The notes under the pieces: model-generated
What the model was told of the DNA's origin: nothing
Seen by the model: the letters and a program-made list of their open reading frames with translations, nothing else
The model's database searches: none
Source of the DNA: Oscillospiraceae bacterium
Lineage (GTDB): Bacteria > Bacillota > Clostridia > Oscillospirales > Oscillospiraceae
Length of the DNA: 41,411 nucleotides
Direction: 5' to 3'
NCBI GenBank assembly: GCA_022792945.1
Contig: JAAWBZ010000011.1
Coordinates: forward strand, 1-41,411
Shown here: in pieces, positions 26,191 through 37,099 of the stretch
Position numbering within the stretch: the first letter of the stretch is position 1
How the letters are laid out: every line of letters begins with the position of its first letter
Position numbers and translations under genes: made by a program

Positions 26191-26826
26191 ATGAACCTGG
26201 AACGCACCATTGCCCACGATCTTCTGTCGATCCACGCCGTGTTCCTGCGGCCGGATCAGCCCTTTACCTGGGCCAGCGGGATCATCAGCCCCATCTACTG
26301 CGACAACCGCCTCACCCTCACCGCGCCGGAGGTCCGCACCCATGTGGAAAACGGCCTCTGTGAGCTGATCCGCCGGCACTGCCCCGACGCCGAGGTCCTC
26401 ATGGGCACCTCCACCGCCGGCATCGCCCATGCGGCCATCTGCGGCCACATCCTGGGCCTGCCCATGGGCTACGTCCGCTCCGGCAGCAAGGACCACGGAC
26501 GCGGCAACCGAATCGAGGGCCGCCTGGAGAAGGGCCAGAAGGCGGTGGTCGTGGAGGACCTGATCTCCACCGGCGGCAGCTGCATCGAGGTGGTGGAGGC
26601 CCTCCGCGAAGCCGGCGCGGAGGTGCTGGGCATCGTAAGCATCTTCACCTACGGGATGCAGCGCGGCTTGGACCGCCTGGCTGCGGCCAGGGTCCAGAAT
26701 CACAGCCTTTCCAGCTTCGACGCCGTCTGTGAGGTCGCCGCTGAGGAGGGCTACATCAAACCCGAGGACATCGCGCGGCTCCAGGCCTTCCGCGCCGACC
26801 CGTCCGACGACAGCTGGAGAAAGTGA
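26191..26826 (+). CDS. pyrE: Orotate phosphoribosyltransferase
   Basis: 211 residues from the ATG at 26191 (AAGGAG upstream); longer upstream frames run through the decayed gene. It joins orotate to PRPP, giving OMP. The type I PRTase PRPP motif [12 protein letters not shown] is intact, as is the flexible-loop segment [13 protein letters not shown]. It resumes the pyr operon after the decayed gene and is followed by pyrB 7 bases later. Confidence 0.96.
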   Translation: MNLERTIAHDLLSIHAVFLRPDQPFTWASGIISPIYCDNRLTLTAPEVRTHVENGLCELIRRHCPDAEVLMGTSTAGIAHAAICGHILGLPMGYVRSGSKDHGRGNRIEGRLEKGQKAVVVEDLISTGGSCIEVVEALREAGAEVLGIVSIFTYGMQRGLDRLAAARVQNHSLSSFDAVCEVAAEEGYIKPEDIARLQAFRADPSDDSWRK

Positions 26827-26833
26827 GGCACCT

Positions 26834-27751
26834 ATGAGACATCTGATCGACATCCAAGACCTCTCGGTGGAGGAAGTGGACGAGCTGATCCATACCGCCG
26901 AGGACATCATCGAAAACCCCGAAAAATACGCCGAGGCCTGCCGCGGCAGGAAGCTGGCCACCCTCTTCTTCGAGCCCTCCACCCGCACGCGCCTGTCCTT
27001 TGAGGCGGCCATGCTGGACCTGGGCGGGCGGACGCTGGGCTTCTCCGACGCGGCCACCTCCTCGGCCTCCAAGGGCGAGACCGTGGGCGACACGGTGCAG
27101 GTGGTCAGCTGCTACGCCGACATCATCGCCATGCGCCACCCCAAGGAGGGCGCTCCCTTCGCCGCCGCCCAGGTCTCCCGCGTCCCCATCATCAACGCCG
27201 GCGACGGCGGCCACAACCATCCCACCCAGACCCTCACGGACCTGTTGACCATCCACCGCGAGCGGGGCGATCTGAACAACCTGACCATCGGCTTCTGCGG
27301 CGATCTGAAGTTCGGACGGACGGTGCACTCCCTGGTCAGTGCCCTGTCCCGCTACACCGGCATCCAGTTCATTTTCATCGCCCCCAATGAGCTGCGCATC
27401 CCCGACTATGTGAAGGAGAACACTCTCGACCCGCTGCACCTTCCGTACCGCGAGGTGGAGAGCATGGAGGAGGCCATGCCGGAACTGGACGTCCTCTACA
27501 TGACCCGGGTGCAGAAGGAGCGGTTCTTCAACGAGGCAGACTATCTGCGCCTGCGGGACACCTATATTCTCGACCCGGCCAAGCTGGCCGCGGCCAAGCC
27601 GGAAATGCGCATCCTCCACCCCCTTCCCCGGGTCAACGAGATCACCGTGGACGTGGACAAGGACCCCCGGGCCTGCTACTTCAAGCAAGTCGCCAACGGC
27701 AAATTCATCCGCATGGCCCTCATCATGAAACTTCTGGAGGTGCACGCATGA
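26834..27751 (+). CDS. pyrB: Aspartate carbamoyltransferase catalytic subunit
   Basis: 305 residues from the ATG at 26834 (GTGAGGCACC upstream). It carries out the committed step of pyrimidine synthesis. The carbamoyl phosphate motif [12 protein letters not shown] is intact, as are [12 protein letters not shown] and HPLPRVNEI. The stop overlaps the pyrI start, so catalytic and regulatory chains are made together. Confidence 0.97.
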   Translation: MRHLIDIQDLSVEEVDELIHTAEDIIENPEKYAEACRGRKLATLFFEPSTRTRLSFEAAMLDLGGRTLGFSDAATSSASKGETVGDTVQVVSCYADIIAMRHPKEGAPFAAAQVSRVPIINAGDGGHNHPTQTLTDLLTIHRERGDLNNLTIGFCGDLKFGRTVHSLVSALSRYTGIQFIFIAPNELRIPDYVKENTLDPLHLPYREVESMEEAMPELDVLYMTRVQKERFFNEADYLRLRDTYILDPAKLAAAKPEMRILHPLPRVNEITVDVDKDPRACYFKQVANGKFIRMALIMKLLEVHA

Positions 27752-28173
27752 ACATCGACAGCATTTACAACGGCTACGTCCTGGACCACATCAAGGCCGG
27801 CCGCAGCATGGACATCTATAAATACCTGAAGCTGGACGAGCTGGACTGCTCGGTGGCCATCATCAAGAACGTCAAGAGCAACAAGCAGGGCAAGAAGGAC
27901 ATCATCAAGATCGACGCCCTCATCGACCTGGACCTGACGGTGCTGGGCTACATCGACCCGGGCATCACGGTGAATGTGATCCAGGACGGCAAGCTCCTGG
28001 AAAAAAAGCCCCTGGAGCTGCCGAAACAGCTGGTGAATGTGCTCCAGTGCAAAAACCCCCGGTGCATCACCACCTCTGAGCCGCAGCTGGACAGCATCTT
28101 CCTCCTCAGCCGCAAGGCCAGCGGAAAACGCGCCTACCGGTGCGCCTACTGCGAGACGGAGCATAAGCGGTAA
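27748..28173 (+). CDS. pyrI: Aspartate carbamoyltransferase regulatory subunit
   Basis: 141 residues. N-terminal nucleotide-binding domain ([22 protein letters not shown]) and C-terminal zinc domain with the cysteine pairs CKNPRC and CAYC. It gives the enzyme allosteric control by nucleotides. It is the last gene of the operon. Confidence 0.96.
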   Translation: MNIDSIYNGYVLDHIKAGRSMDIYKYLKLDELDCSVAIIKNVKSNKQGKKDIIKIDALIDLDLTVLGYIDPGITVNVIQDGKLLEKKPLELPKQLVNVLQCKNPRCITTSEPQLDSIFLLSRKASGKRAYRCAYCETEHKR

Positions 28174-28181
28174 CGCGCAGC

Positions 28182-28210
28182 GCCGCCCGCCTTGGCATAA
28201 GGCGGGCGGC
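28182..28210 (+). terminator. Hairpin after pyrI
   Basis: A perfect 12-bp stem GCCGCCCGCCTT / AAGGCGGGCGGC with a 5-base loop, 9 bases after the pyrI stop. Followed by ATGCTTGTTT, so a moderate terminator. Confidence 0.7.
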
Positions 28211-28235
28211 ATGCTTGTTTCCCTTGTCACTTTGC

Positions 28236-28276
28236 CGGATTTTCCCTGCTGGTTTTGGGGAAAATCCGTCTGTTTT
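28236..28276 (+). terminator. Second hairpin before the atp operon
   Basis: Arms CGGATTTTCCC (28236-28246) and GGGAAAATCCG (28258-28268) pair perfectly and are followed by TCTGTTTT. It seals the pyr operon from the atp promoter 13 bases downstream. Confidence 0.6.
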
Positions 28277-28280
28277 GGGA

Positions 28281-28310
28281 TAGACAATTGGGGGGCGTTC
28301 GGTGTATAAT
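28281..28310 (+). promoter_or_regulatory. atp operon promoter
   Basis: TAGACA (28281-28286), 18-base spacer, perfect TATAAT (28305-28310), about 52 bases upstream of atpB. Confidence 0.75.
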
Positions 28311-28362
28311 CGTGTCAATATTCCAGACTGCGGACCGCCGCAGCCGAGAGAGGGAATGATGG

Positions 28363-29196
28363 ATGAAGCAACACAAAAAAGGACTGTTTCTCTGGCTGGC
28401 CGCGGTGGCGCTGCTGCTGGCCGGCGCGCTGCTGGCCGGCTCCCACGGGCACGGCGAGACCGTGCAGGAGGCCATGCGCGACGCTGTCCTCCATAATCTG
28501 AACCAGATCCCCTTTCTGGGCGGCAAGGCCGTCAACCCGGGGCTGGTCTCCGCCATGACCGTCACCGCCGTGCTGCTGGTGCTGGCGGCGCTGGCGCGGA
28601 TCCTGGTCATTCCGCGGTTCCGGATGATCCCGGGGCGGCTCCAGCTGCTGCTGGAGGAGCTGGTGGGCCTCTTCGACCGGATGGCCCAGGCCAACAGCCC
28701 CCACCGCCACGGCTTTTTGGGCGTCTACCTCTTTGGCGCGGGCGCCTATGTGTTTGTGGGAACGCTTTTCGAGCTGCTGGGCCTCCAGGCCGTCACCGCC
28801 CAGGGCCACAGCGTCACGCTGCCCGCCCCCTTGTCCGATGTCAACGCGGCCATCGCACTGGGGGTGCTGTCGTATCTGGTAATCCTCTCCGGCGGCATCG
28901 CAGGCAATCGCCTGCGGGGCGTAGGCAGGACCCTGAAGGAGTTCTCTCTGCCCATCTCCATGAGCTTCCGCCTCTTCGGCGCGCTGCTCAGCGGCCTGCT
29001 GGTCACGGAGCTGGTATATTATTTCAACCAGCTGAGCTTTGTGGTGCCGGTGGTGGTGGGCGTGCTGTTCACCCTGCTCCACGCGCTGATTCAGAGCTAT
29101 GTGCTCACCATGCTCACGGCTCTGTTCTACGGCGAGGTGTCAGAGCCGCCTCACAGGAAAGCAAACGAGAAAAAACTCCCCGCTTCCGGGGATTAA
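28363..29196 (+). CDS. atpB: ATP synthase Fo subunit a
   Basis: 277 residues. Integral membrane subunit forming the ion half-channels beside the c ring. The essential arginine is in SMSFRLFGALLSG of the long horizontal helix. Four to six further hydrophobic helices are visible, and the C-terminal AFFYGE-like element is LTALFYGEVSE. It starts an operon without atpI. Confidence 0.95.
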   Translation: MKQHKKGLFLWLAAVALLLAGALLAGSHGHGETVQEAMRDAVLHNLNQIPFLGGKAVNPGLVSAMTVTAVLLVLAALARILVIPRFRMIPGRLQLLLEELVGLFDRMAQANSPHRHGFLGVYLFGAGAYVFVGTLFELLGLQAVTAQGHSVTLPAPLSDVNAAIALGVLSYLVILSGGIAGNRLRGVGRTLKEFSLPISMSFRLFGALLSGLLVTELVYYFNQLSFVVPVVVGVLFTLLHALIQSYVLTMLTALFYGEVSEPPHRKANEKKLPASGD

Positions 29197-29210
29197 CGGA
29201 GGTTTTTGAG

Positions 29211-29561
29211 ATGAATCGGAGATTTTTCAAGAAGCTGTTTGTGCTGGCCCTGGCTGTGGTGCTGGTGCTGGCCCTGGCCGCGCCGGTGCTGGCCGCCGGC
29301 GACACGGCCGGCGGCGCGGAGACCGCGGAGGGCTCCGTCATCGGCTCCAAGGCCATTGCCGCGGGCATCGCCGTGGGCATTGCCGCCGCCGGCGGCGCGG
29401 TGGCCATGGGCCTGGCCACCGCCAAGTCCACCGAGAGCATCGCCCGCCAGCCTGAGGCCGAGGGCAAGATCCGCACCACGCTGATGCTCGGCCTGGTCTT
29501 TATCGAGACCGCCATCATCTACGCGCTGCTGGTGGTCATCCTCATCATCTTCGTGCTGTAA
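29211..29561 (+). CDS. atpE: ATP synthase Fo subunit c with signal-peptide-like extension
   Basis: 116 residues, longer than the usual 70-90. Residues 1-29 look like a signal peptide (Arg/Lys start, hydrophobic run, APVLAAG). Then two helices with the loop ARQPEA (78-83). The ion-binding glutamate is Glu99, with Thr100 and Tyr104 at the positions of Na+-ligand residues Ser66 and Tyr70 in Ilyobacter; the helix-1 glutamine ligand is Met66 here. Ion specificity therefore cannot be read with certainty. The stop is 15 bases before atpF. Confidence 0.95.
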   Translation: MNRRFFKKLFVLALAVVLVLALAAPVLAAGDTAGGAETAEGSVIGSKAIAAGIAVGIAAAGGAVAMGLATAKSTESIARQPEAEGKIRTTLMLGLVFIETAIIYALLVVILIIFVL

Positions 29562-29576
29562 CGGGGTGGGGAAGCC

Positions 29577-30080
29577 ATGAACATACCTTTGAACATTGAT
29601 TGGCAGCAAATTCTGCTCCACTGGCTGAATCTGGCGATCCTCATTGGCGGGCTGTATTTCCTGCTCTATAAGCCGGTGAAGGCATTCATGGACAAGCGGC
29701 AGGAGGCTTACCGCGCCCAGGAGGCCGAGGCCGCGCGGAAGCTTCAGGAGGCCGGAGAGGCCCAGGCTGCCGCGGCGGCAAAGCTGGCAGGCGCCGAGGC
29801 CGAGGCCGGCGCGGCGCGGCAGGCCATCCAGTCCGCCGCCCAGGAGGCCGCGGACGAGCAGCTCGCCGCGGCGCAGGCCCAGGCGGCGGAGATCATCGCC
29901 AAGGCCAAGGCTGAGGCCGCCCGCCAGCGGGAGGCCGCCATCCGCGACTCCCAGCGGGAGCTGCGGGAGCTGGTGACCCAGGCGGCGCGGAAGCTGGCCT
30001 TCCAGCCGGGCGGAGACCCGCTGGAGCAGTTCCTGCGCCAGGCGGAGGGAGGCGGCGAGCATGACGACGATCCGGTCTGA
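29577..30080 (+). CDS. atpF: ATP synthase Fo subunit b
   Basis: 167 residues. One N-terminal membrane helix (about 10-30), then a long Ala/Glu/Gln-rich coiled coil of the peripheral stalk. The coding frame ends 20 bases inside the next gene. The C-terminus, which normally binds delta, here meets a partner fused to alpha. Confidence 0.93.
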   Translation: MNIPLNIDWQQILLHWLNLAILIGGLYFLLYKPVKAFMDKRQEAYRAQEAEAARKLQEAGEAQAAAAAKLAGAEAEAGAARQAIQSAAQEAADEQLAAAQAQAAEIIAKAKAEAARQREAAIRDSQRELRELVTQAARKLAFQPGGDPLEQFLRQAEGGGEHDDDPV

Positions 30081-31827
30081 GCGCCGCCGCCTCAGCGCCG
30101 TCCTCTTCTCCCTGGAGAAGCCCGCCGCGGCGCAGCTGGAGCGGGTCTCCGCCTTCCTGCGGCGCACCTATGAGCGGGATGTCCCGCTCCGCTGGGAGCG
30201 GGATGAGACACTGCACGGGGGCTTCCGCCTCCAGGTGGGTTCCGATGTGTACGACTGGACCCCCGACGGGCGGATGCGCCAGTTCCAGGACTACCTGCGC
30301 CGCCTTCACACCGGCCAGAACGACCTGCTCCCCCTGATGCGCCAGGCGGTGGACGATTGGACCCCCGCCGTGGTGCCGGAGGAGATCGGTGAGGTGCGCA
30401 CCGTGGACGGCGAGATTGCCACGGTGACGGGCCTGGACCACGCACAGTACGGCGAGATCCTGCTGTTCACCGCCGGCGTCCGGGGCATGGTGCAGGACTT
30501 GAAGCGCGGTGAGTTGCGGTGCATCCTCTTCGGCGACAGCGAGGAGGTCACCGCCGGCAGCATGGTCCGCCGGACCCTCAAGACCGCGGGCATGCCCGTG
30601 GGCGACGATTTTCTGGGCCGGGTGGTGGACGCGCTGGGCGTGCCGGTGGACGGCAAGGGCCGTATCGAGCACGTCGGCCGCCGCCCCATTGAGGCTCCGG
30701 CCCCGGGCATCCTGGACCGCCAGCCGGTCAACACCCCCATGGAGACGGGGCTTCTTGCCATCGACGCCATGTTCCCCATTGGCCGCGGCCAGCGGGAGCT
30801 GATCATCGGCGACCGCCAGACCGGCAAGACCGCCATCGCGCTGGACACCATTCTGAATCAGAAGGGCAAGGACGTGGTGTGCATCTACGTGGCCATCGGG
30901 CAGAAGAGCAGTGCCGTGGCCCAGCTGGTGGAAAACCTCTCCCGCCGGGGGGCCATGGACTATACCGCCGTGGTCAGCGCCCCGGCCAGCGCCTCCACGG
31001 CGCTGCAGTACCTGGCCCCCTACGCCGGCTGCGCCCTGGGCGAGTATTTCATGTACCAGGGGCGGGATGTGCTGATCGTCTACGACGACCTCTCCAAGCA
31101 CGCCGTGGCCTACCGCGCCCTGAGCCTCCTGCTGGAGCGCTCCCCGGGCCGCGAGGCATACCCCGGCGACGTCTTTTATCTCCACTCCCGGCTCCTTGAG
31201 CGTGCCGCCCATCTCTCGGACGACCTGGGCGGCGGCAGCATGACGGCCCTGCCCATTGTGGAAACCCAGGCGGGGGACGTCTCCGCCTATATTCCCACCA
31301 ACATCATCTCCATCACCGACGGACAGATCTTCCTGGAGCGCGAGCTGTTCTTTGCCGGCCAGCGGCCGGCGGTGAACGTGGGCCTGTCGGTCTCCCGTGT
31401 GGGCGGCGACGCCCAGACGAAGGCCATGAAGTCTGCCGCCGGGGCCATCCGTCTGGCGCTGGCCCAGTACCGGGAGATGGAGGTGTTCACCCAGTTCGCC
31501 AGCGACCTGGACGACGCCACCAAGCGCCAGCTGCGCCAGGGCCAGGGCCTGATGCGCCTGCTGCGGCAGAAGCAGTACGCGCCCCTGGCCCAGCACCAGA
31601 AGGTGATCCTCCTGACCGCGGCCATGCACCGGCTGCTGCTGGACATCCCCGTGGCGCAGATGGATGAATTCCGGGACGCGCTCCTTGCAGACTTCGCTGA
31701 GCGCGCGCCGGAGCTCTGCCGCCGCATCGACGCCGCCGGGACGCTCCCGGACGCGGACCGGGACACCATCCTCGCCGAGGCGCGGCGCAGCCGCGACGCG
31801 TTCCTCGCCGGAAAGCGCGGTGGCTGA
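30061..31827 (+). CDS. atpA: ATP synthase F1 subunit alpha with N-terminal delta C-terminal domain
   Basis: 588 residues, about 75-80 longer than normal alpha. Residues about 10-80 (LSAVLFSLEK...VPLRWERDETLHGGFRLQVGS...GRMRQFQDYLR) align with the C-terminal domain of delta/AtpH: the two helices, then GG-x-R-x-VG and the GR motif before the final helix. The alpha-type N-terminal helix (LLPLMRQAV) follows, then the beta barrel, Walker A GDRQTGKT (250-257), and the arginine finger in SVSRVGGDAQTK. The six-helix N-terminal delta domain is absent from the whole operon. The start is supported by AGGGAGG and overlap with atpF. Function as alpha is certain; the tether role is inference. Confidence 0.95.
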   Translation: MTTIRSERRRLSAVLFSLEKPAAAQLERVSAFLRRTYERDVPLRWERDETLHGGFRLQVGSDVYDWTPDGRMRQFQDYLRRLHTGQNDLLPLMRQAVDDWTPAVVPEEIGEVRTVDGEIATVTGLDHAQYGEILLFTAGVRGMVQDLKRGELRCILFGDSEEVTAGSMVRRTLKTAGMPVGDDFLGRVVDALGVPVDGKGRIEHVGRRPIEAPAPGILDRQPVNTPMETGLLAIDAMFPIGRGQRELIIGDRQTGKTAIALDTILNQKGKDVVCIYVAIGQKSSAVAQLVENLSRRGAMDYTAVVSAPASASTALQYLAPYAGCALGEYFMYQGRDVLIVYDDLSKHAVAYRALSLLLERSPGREAYPGDVFYLHSRLLERAAHLSDDLGGGSMTALPIVETQAGDVSAYIPTNIISITDGQIFLERELFFAGQRPAVNVGLSVSRVGGDAQTKAMKSAAGAIRLALAQYREMEVFTQFASDLDDATKRQLRQGQGLMRLLRQKQYAPLAQHQKVILLTAAMHRLLLDIPVAQMDEFRDALLADFAERAPELCRRIDAAGTLPDADRDTILAEARRSRDAFLAGKRGG

Positions 31828-31828
31828 G

Positions 31829-34135
<2,307 letters not shown>

Positions 34136-34136
<1 letters not shown>

Positions 34137-34549
34137 TGGAGGCTTTTCAGGTGCACATCCTGGCGGCGGAGCGGACGTTCTACGAGGGTCCCTGCGTCAG
34201 TCTGACCGTCCCCACCAGCGACGGCGAGTGCGGCATCTGGGCGCACCACAGCAGAATGATCGCGGCCATCGAGCCGGGAATGCTGCGCTACGAGACGCCG
34301 GACGGCGGCGTGCAGACGGCGGCGGTGTCCCAGGGCATGGTAAAGGCGGAGCGCAACGAGGTGCTGGTCCTGGTGGACACCGCCGAGCGCCCGGAGGAGA
34401 TCGATGCACAGCGCGCACAGCGTGCGGCGGACGAGGCCCGGGAAGCGCTGCTCCAGAAGCAGAGCCGCCAGGAGTACCAGTCCGCCCAGGCCACACTGCT
34501 CCGCGCCCTGAACCGCCTGCGCGTCAAGGCCCACAACGTGAATAATTAG
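34136..34549 (+). CDS. atpC: ATP synthase F1 subunit epsilon
   Basis: 137 residues. N-terminal beta sandwich (VHILAAERTFYEGPCVSLTVPTSDGECGI, HHSRMIAAIEPG) and a C-terminal two-helix hairpin, the inhibitory arm of bacterial epsilon. The TGATG overlap with atpD gives coupling. It is the last gene of the operon. Confidence 0.95.
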
Positions 34550-34584
34550 TTATGACGGCGACCTTAGATAACATGTTAAGCGAG

Positions 34585-34618
34585 AGCCGGCGCGGCATTA
34601 TGCCGCGCCGGCTTTCTG
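34585..34618 (+). terminator. atp operon terminator
   Basis: A perfect 13-bp stem AGCCGGCGCGGCA / TGCCGCGCCGGCT with a 3-base loop, followed by TTCTGTC, 36 bases after the atpC stop. Confidence 0.8.
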
Positions 34619-34724
34619 TCATCGCCAATAATATGGTCAGCACACTGGAAGGCAGTTTTACCCCTCCCGTATCTTCAAGGTGGATTTTTAGGAGCATCCC
34701 TGCTCTTTCTGACGATTTTAGGGA

Positions 34725-34754
34725 TTTCGCCGGTCTTTATAAAGACCGGCGAAA
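34725..34754. terminator. Perfect 30-base palindrome downstream of the anti-sigma gene
   Basis: TTTCGCCGGTCTTTA is followed by its exact reverse complement. It lies 4 bases beyond the anti-sigma stop on the minus strand and probably terminates that operon, or is a protein site. The rest of 34620-34724 shows nothing I recognise. Confidence 0.6.
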
Positions 34755-34758
34755 CCTC

Positions 34759-35382
34759 TTATGGGATGATGATCCGAATTGTACATGGCGCGGTATCTTC
34801 GGCCTCGGCCAGGGACTCGGGGGCGTTAACGGTATAGCGCGTTCCGCAGTCCGACAGTACCTGGCGCGCCGTCTGCGCGTCGGTCCAATACTCGGTCTGG
34901 TCTCCTTGGATGCAGGCGGTCAAGTCCTGGAGGCCCGCCACGTTCTCCGCCGCCGGCGCGGCGGGATCGTCGATCAGCTCCACCATCAGCGGCGGCTCCG
35001 CTGTCATCGGCGCGGCGGTCAGCGCACGGGCAGACGCGGCCTCCCCGCCCTGGGAGGCATCGGCACGGCCCTGGTCCAGGCCGGACAGGCGACCGGCGGC
35101 GATCACCACCGCCAGCAGCGCGGCCGCTGCCGCAATACCTGCCCATGTGCGGCGGCGGGAGGCGGGACGCCGCCGGATCTGGGCCATTACGTTTTCATGG
35201 AGCGCCGCCGGCGGCGCGGCCTCCAGCTGCGCAACGCCGCCGTCGATCTCCTCGTAGGCCGAGAGGATCGCGCGGCAGGCGGCACATCCGGCCAGGTGCG
35301 CCTGGAGGGCCTCCTCCTCCTCGGGTGTATTTTCACCGTCCAGATGGGCCGAGAGCAGCGGCAGGGCTTGTTCACAGGTCAT
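34759..35382 (-). CDS. Anti-sigma factor with zinc-finger (ZAS) domain
   Basis: 207 residues. The N-terminal ZAS/zf-HC2 motif is intact: MTCEQALPLLSAHLDGE, then HLAGCAACR. A single membrane helix lies at about 81-98 (AGIAAAAALLAVVIAAGRL). The remainder is an extracytoplasmic domain with two cysteines. It would hold the neighbouring sigma factor inactive until an outside signal. Its ATG overlaps the end of the sigma gene, the usual pairing. The signal is unknown. Confidence 0.9.
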   Translation of the reverse strand: MTCEQALPLLSAHLDGENTPEEEEALQAHLAGCAACRAILSAYEEIDGGVAQLEAAPPAALHENVMAQIRRRPASRRRTWAGIAAAAALLAVVIAAGRLSGLDQGRADASQGGEAASARALTAAPMTAEPPLMVELIDDPAAPAAENVAGLQDLTACIQGDQTEYWTDAQTARQVLSDCGTRYTVNAPESLAEAEDTAPCTIRIIIP

Positions 35383-35998
35383 GGCGCGATCCCTCCTTTC
35401 CGCCTATTGGACGATCCGGCAGCGGATTTGTTCCCGTTTTTTTCATCATCCGCCGCATTTTTTCACGCGCTCGGGCAATGCGGGACTTGACGGTCCCCTC
35501 CCGGATGTCCAGACGCTCGCCGATCTCCTGATAGCTCAGGCCGTACACCGCCCGCAGCACCAGCGCCTCGCGGTATTCCGGCTCCAGCCGCGCCATGGCC
35601 CGGGCCATGTCCTCGCGCTCCAGGGAACGAAGTACAGCGGCCTCGGCGTCGGCGTTGGGGTCGGGGATGGGCAGCTCCCGCTCCTCGCCGTCCTCGCCGG
35701 CGGTATAGAGGGGAATGGTTTTCTGCTTTTTCCGCCGGCGCAGAAAATCGATGCACACGTTGCTGGCCAGACGGTAGAGCCAGGTGGAGAAGGCCGAATC
35801 GAACCGGTACCCCCCCAGGCCGCGCCAGGCACGGAGAAACGCCTCCTGGGAGAGATCCAGGGCGTCGTCGGGGTTGCCGGTCATCCGCAGGGTCAGGTTG
35901 TAGACCTGCCGCTCATAGGTCCGCATCAGCGCTCCGAAGGCGTCCGCGTCGCCGTCGGCGGCACGATGGATCAGCGCCAGTTCCGCTTGCACGTCCAT
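35372..35998 (-). CDS. ECF-type RNA polymerase sigma factor
   Basis: 208 residues from the ATG at 35998, which overlaps the dus stop (TGATG); a longer upstream frame is only antisense-like extension. Region 2 is DALDLSQEAFLRAWRGL...FSTWLYRLASNVCIDFLRRRKKQK. Region 4 is LEPEYREALVLRAVYGLSYQEIGERLDIREGTVKSRIARAREKM. No region 3. Partner of the downstream ZAS anti-sigma factor; the regulon is unknown. Confidence 0.93.
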   Translation of the reverse strand: MDVQAELALIHRAADGDADAFGALMRTYERQVYNLTLRMTGNPDDALDLSQEAFLRAWRGLGGYRFDSAFSTWLYRLASNVCIDFLRRRKKQKTIPLYTAGEDGEERELPIPDPNADAEAAVLRSLEREDMARAMARLEPEYREALVLRAVYGLSYQEIGERLDIREGTVKSRIARAREKMRRMMKKTGTNPLPDRPIGGKEGSRHDL

Positions 35999-36948
35999 CA
36001 CCTCAGATCTCTCTGAATGCCCCGGGCCACGGCGTAGATATCGTCCATGGACTCCAGGTGCGAAATTTTTTCCTTGTAATAGCCGCTGTGGGCCACGCCC
36101 CGGAGGTACCACGCGAAGTGCTTGCGGGCCTCCAGGCAGGCGATGCGCTCGCCCTTGTCGTCCTGGGCCAGCTCGAACTGGCGCACGGCAGTCTCCACCC
36201 GCTCCGCCAGAGGCGGGCGGTCCGGGACAGGCTGCCCGTCCAGGGCGGCGCGGCACCGGGTGAAGATCCAGGGGTCCCCGAACGCCCCGCGGCCGATCAT
36301 CAGAAAGCCCGCCCCGGTGCGTTTTTGACACCGGAGGGCGGCCTCCGGCCCGTCGATGTCGCCGTTGGCGGCCACGGGGATGGAGACGGCCTCACGGACC
36401 TGGGCGATGATGTCCCAGTCGGCCGCGCCGGAGTAGAGCATTGTTTTGGTTCGCCCGTGGACGGCGATGCCGGCAGCGCCGGCCTGGGCCACGGTCCGGG
36501 CGAACTCTACGGCGTTGACGCTGCCCTTGTCCCAGCCCTTGCGGGTTTTGACGGTCACGGGGACCGGTACGGCCCTGGCCACCGCCTCGACGATGCGCCC
36601 GGCCAGCTCCGGGTCGCGCATCAGCGCGCTGCCGTCGCCGTTGCCGGCGACCTTGGGGACGGGGCAGCCCATATTCAGGTCAATGAAATCAAATTGCACG
36701 TAGGCCAGCGCCAGCTGCGCCGCCTGGGCCATGATCTCCGGGTCGTTCCCAAAGATCTGCGCACCGCAAAGCCCTCCGGGCGTGCGCCTCAGGAGGCGGA
36801 TGCTCTTCTTGTCCTGATAGACCAGCGCCCGGGAGGAGACCATCTCCGTCACAGTCACATCCGCGCCCAGCCCGGCGCAGACGGTGCGAAAGGCCAGGTC
36901 CGTCACCCCGGCCATGGGGGCCAGGATCAGTCGGGCGGTATCGTCCAT
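35998..36948 (-). CDS. dusB: tRNA-dihydrouridine synthase
   Basis: 316 residues. FMN enzyme that reduces uridine in the tRNA D-loop. N-terminal ILAPMAGVTDLAFR, the catalytic cysteine in DLNMGCPVPKVAGNGDGSALM, and VHGRTKTMLYSG are intact. It is the first gene of the dus-sigma-anti-sigma unit and overlaps the sigma start, so the housekeeping gene and the regulatory pair share a transcript. DusB is the nearest family; dus is certain, the exact paralogue less so. Confidence 0.94.
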   Translation of the reverse strand: MDDTARLILAPMAGVTDLAFRTVCAGLGADVTVTEMVSSRALVYQDKKSIRLLRRTPGGLCGAQIFGNDPEIMAQAAQLALAYVQFDFIDLNMGCPVPKVAGNGDGSALMRDPELAGRIVEAVARAVPVPVTVKTRKGWDKGSVNAVEFARTVAQAGAAGIAVHGRTKTMLYSGAADWDIIAQVREAVSIPVAANGDIDGPEAALRCQKRTGAGFLMIGRGAFGDPWIFTRCRAALDGQPVPDRPPLAERVETAVRQFELAQDDKGERIACLEARKHFAWYLRGVAHSGYYKEKISHLESMDDIYAVARGIQRDLR

Positions 36949-36981
36949 GGAAGGGCCTCCTTTCTTGTCAGCTTGCCCTTC

Positions 36982-37010
36982 ATCATATCATAATCCGCCG
37001 CGTTTCTCAA
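36982..37010 (-). promoter_or_regulatory. dus-sigma-anti-sigma promoter
   Basis: Minus-strand TTGAGA (37010-37005), 17-base spacer, TATGAT (36987-36982), about 33 bases before the dus start, with AAAGGAGG as the ribosome site. Confidence 0.75.
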
Positions 37011-37099
37011 CCATCCAGCGGAAATTTGTCCTACCCCGGTGGGAAAACGGTGGTATACTCCGGTTTGATCCTGCCATAAAAGCGTCTAATGGTATCAAG

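Noticed and set aside
29211-29300. atpE starting further downstream to remove the signal-like extension
   Set aside because: The ATG at 29211 has a good GGAGG site upstream and there is no well-placed downstream start before the first c helix, so the extension is kept.
34725-34754. Perfect palindrome as a phage attachment site
   Set aside because: No repeat copy at the edges of the prophage remnant, and its position just after the anti-sigma gene fits a terminator better.
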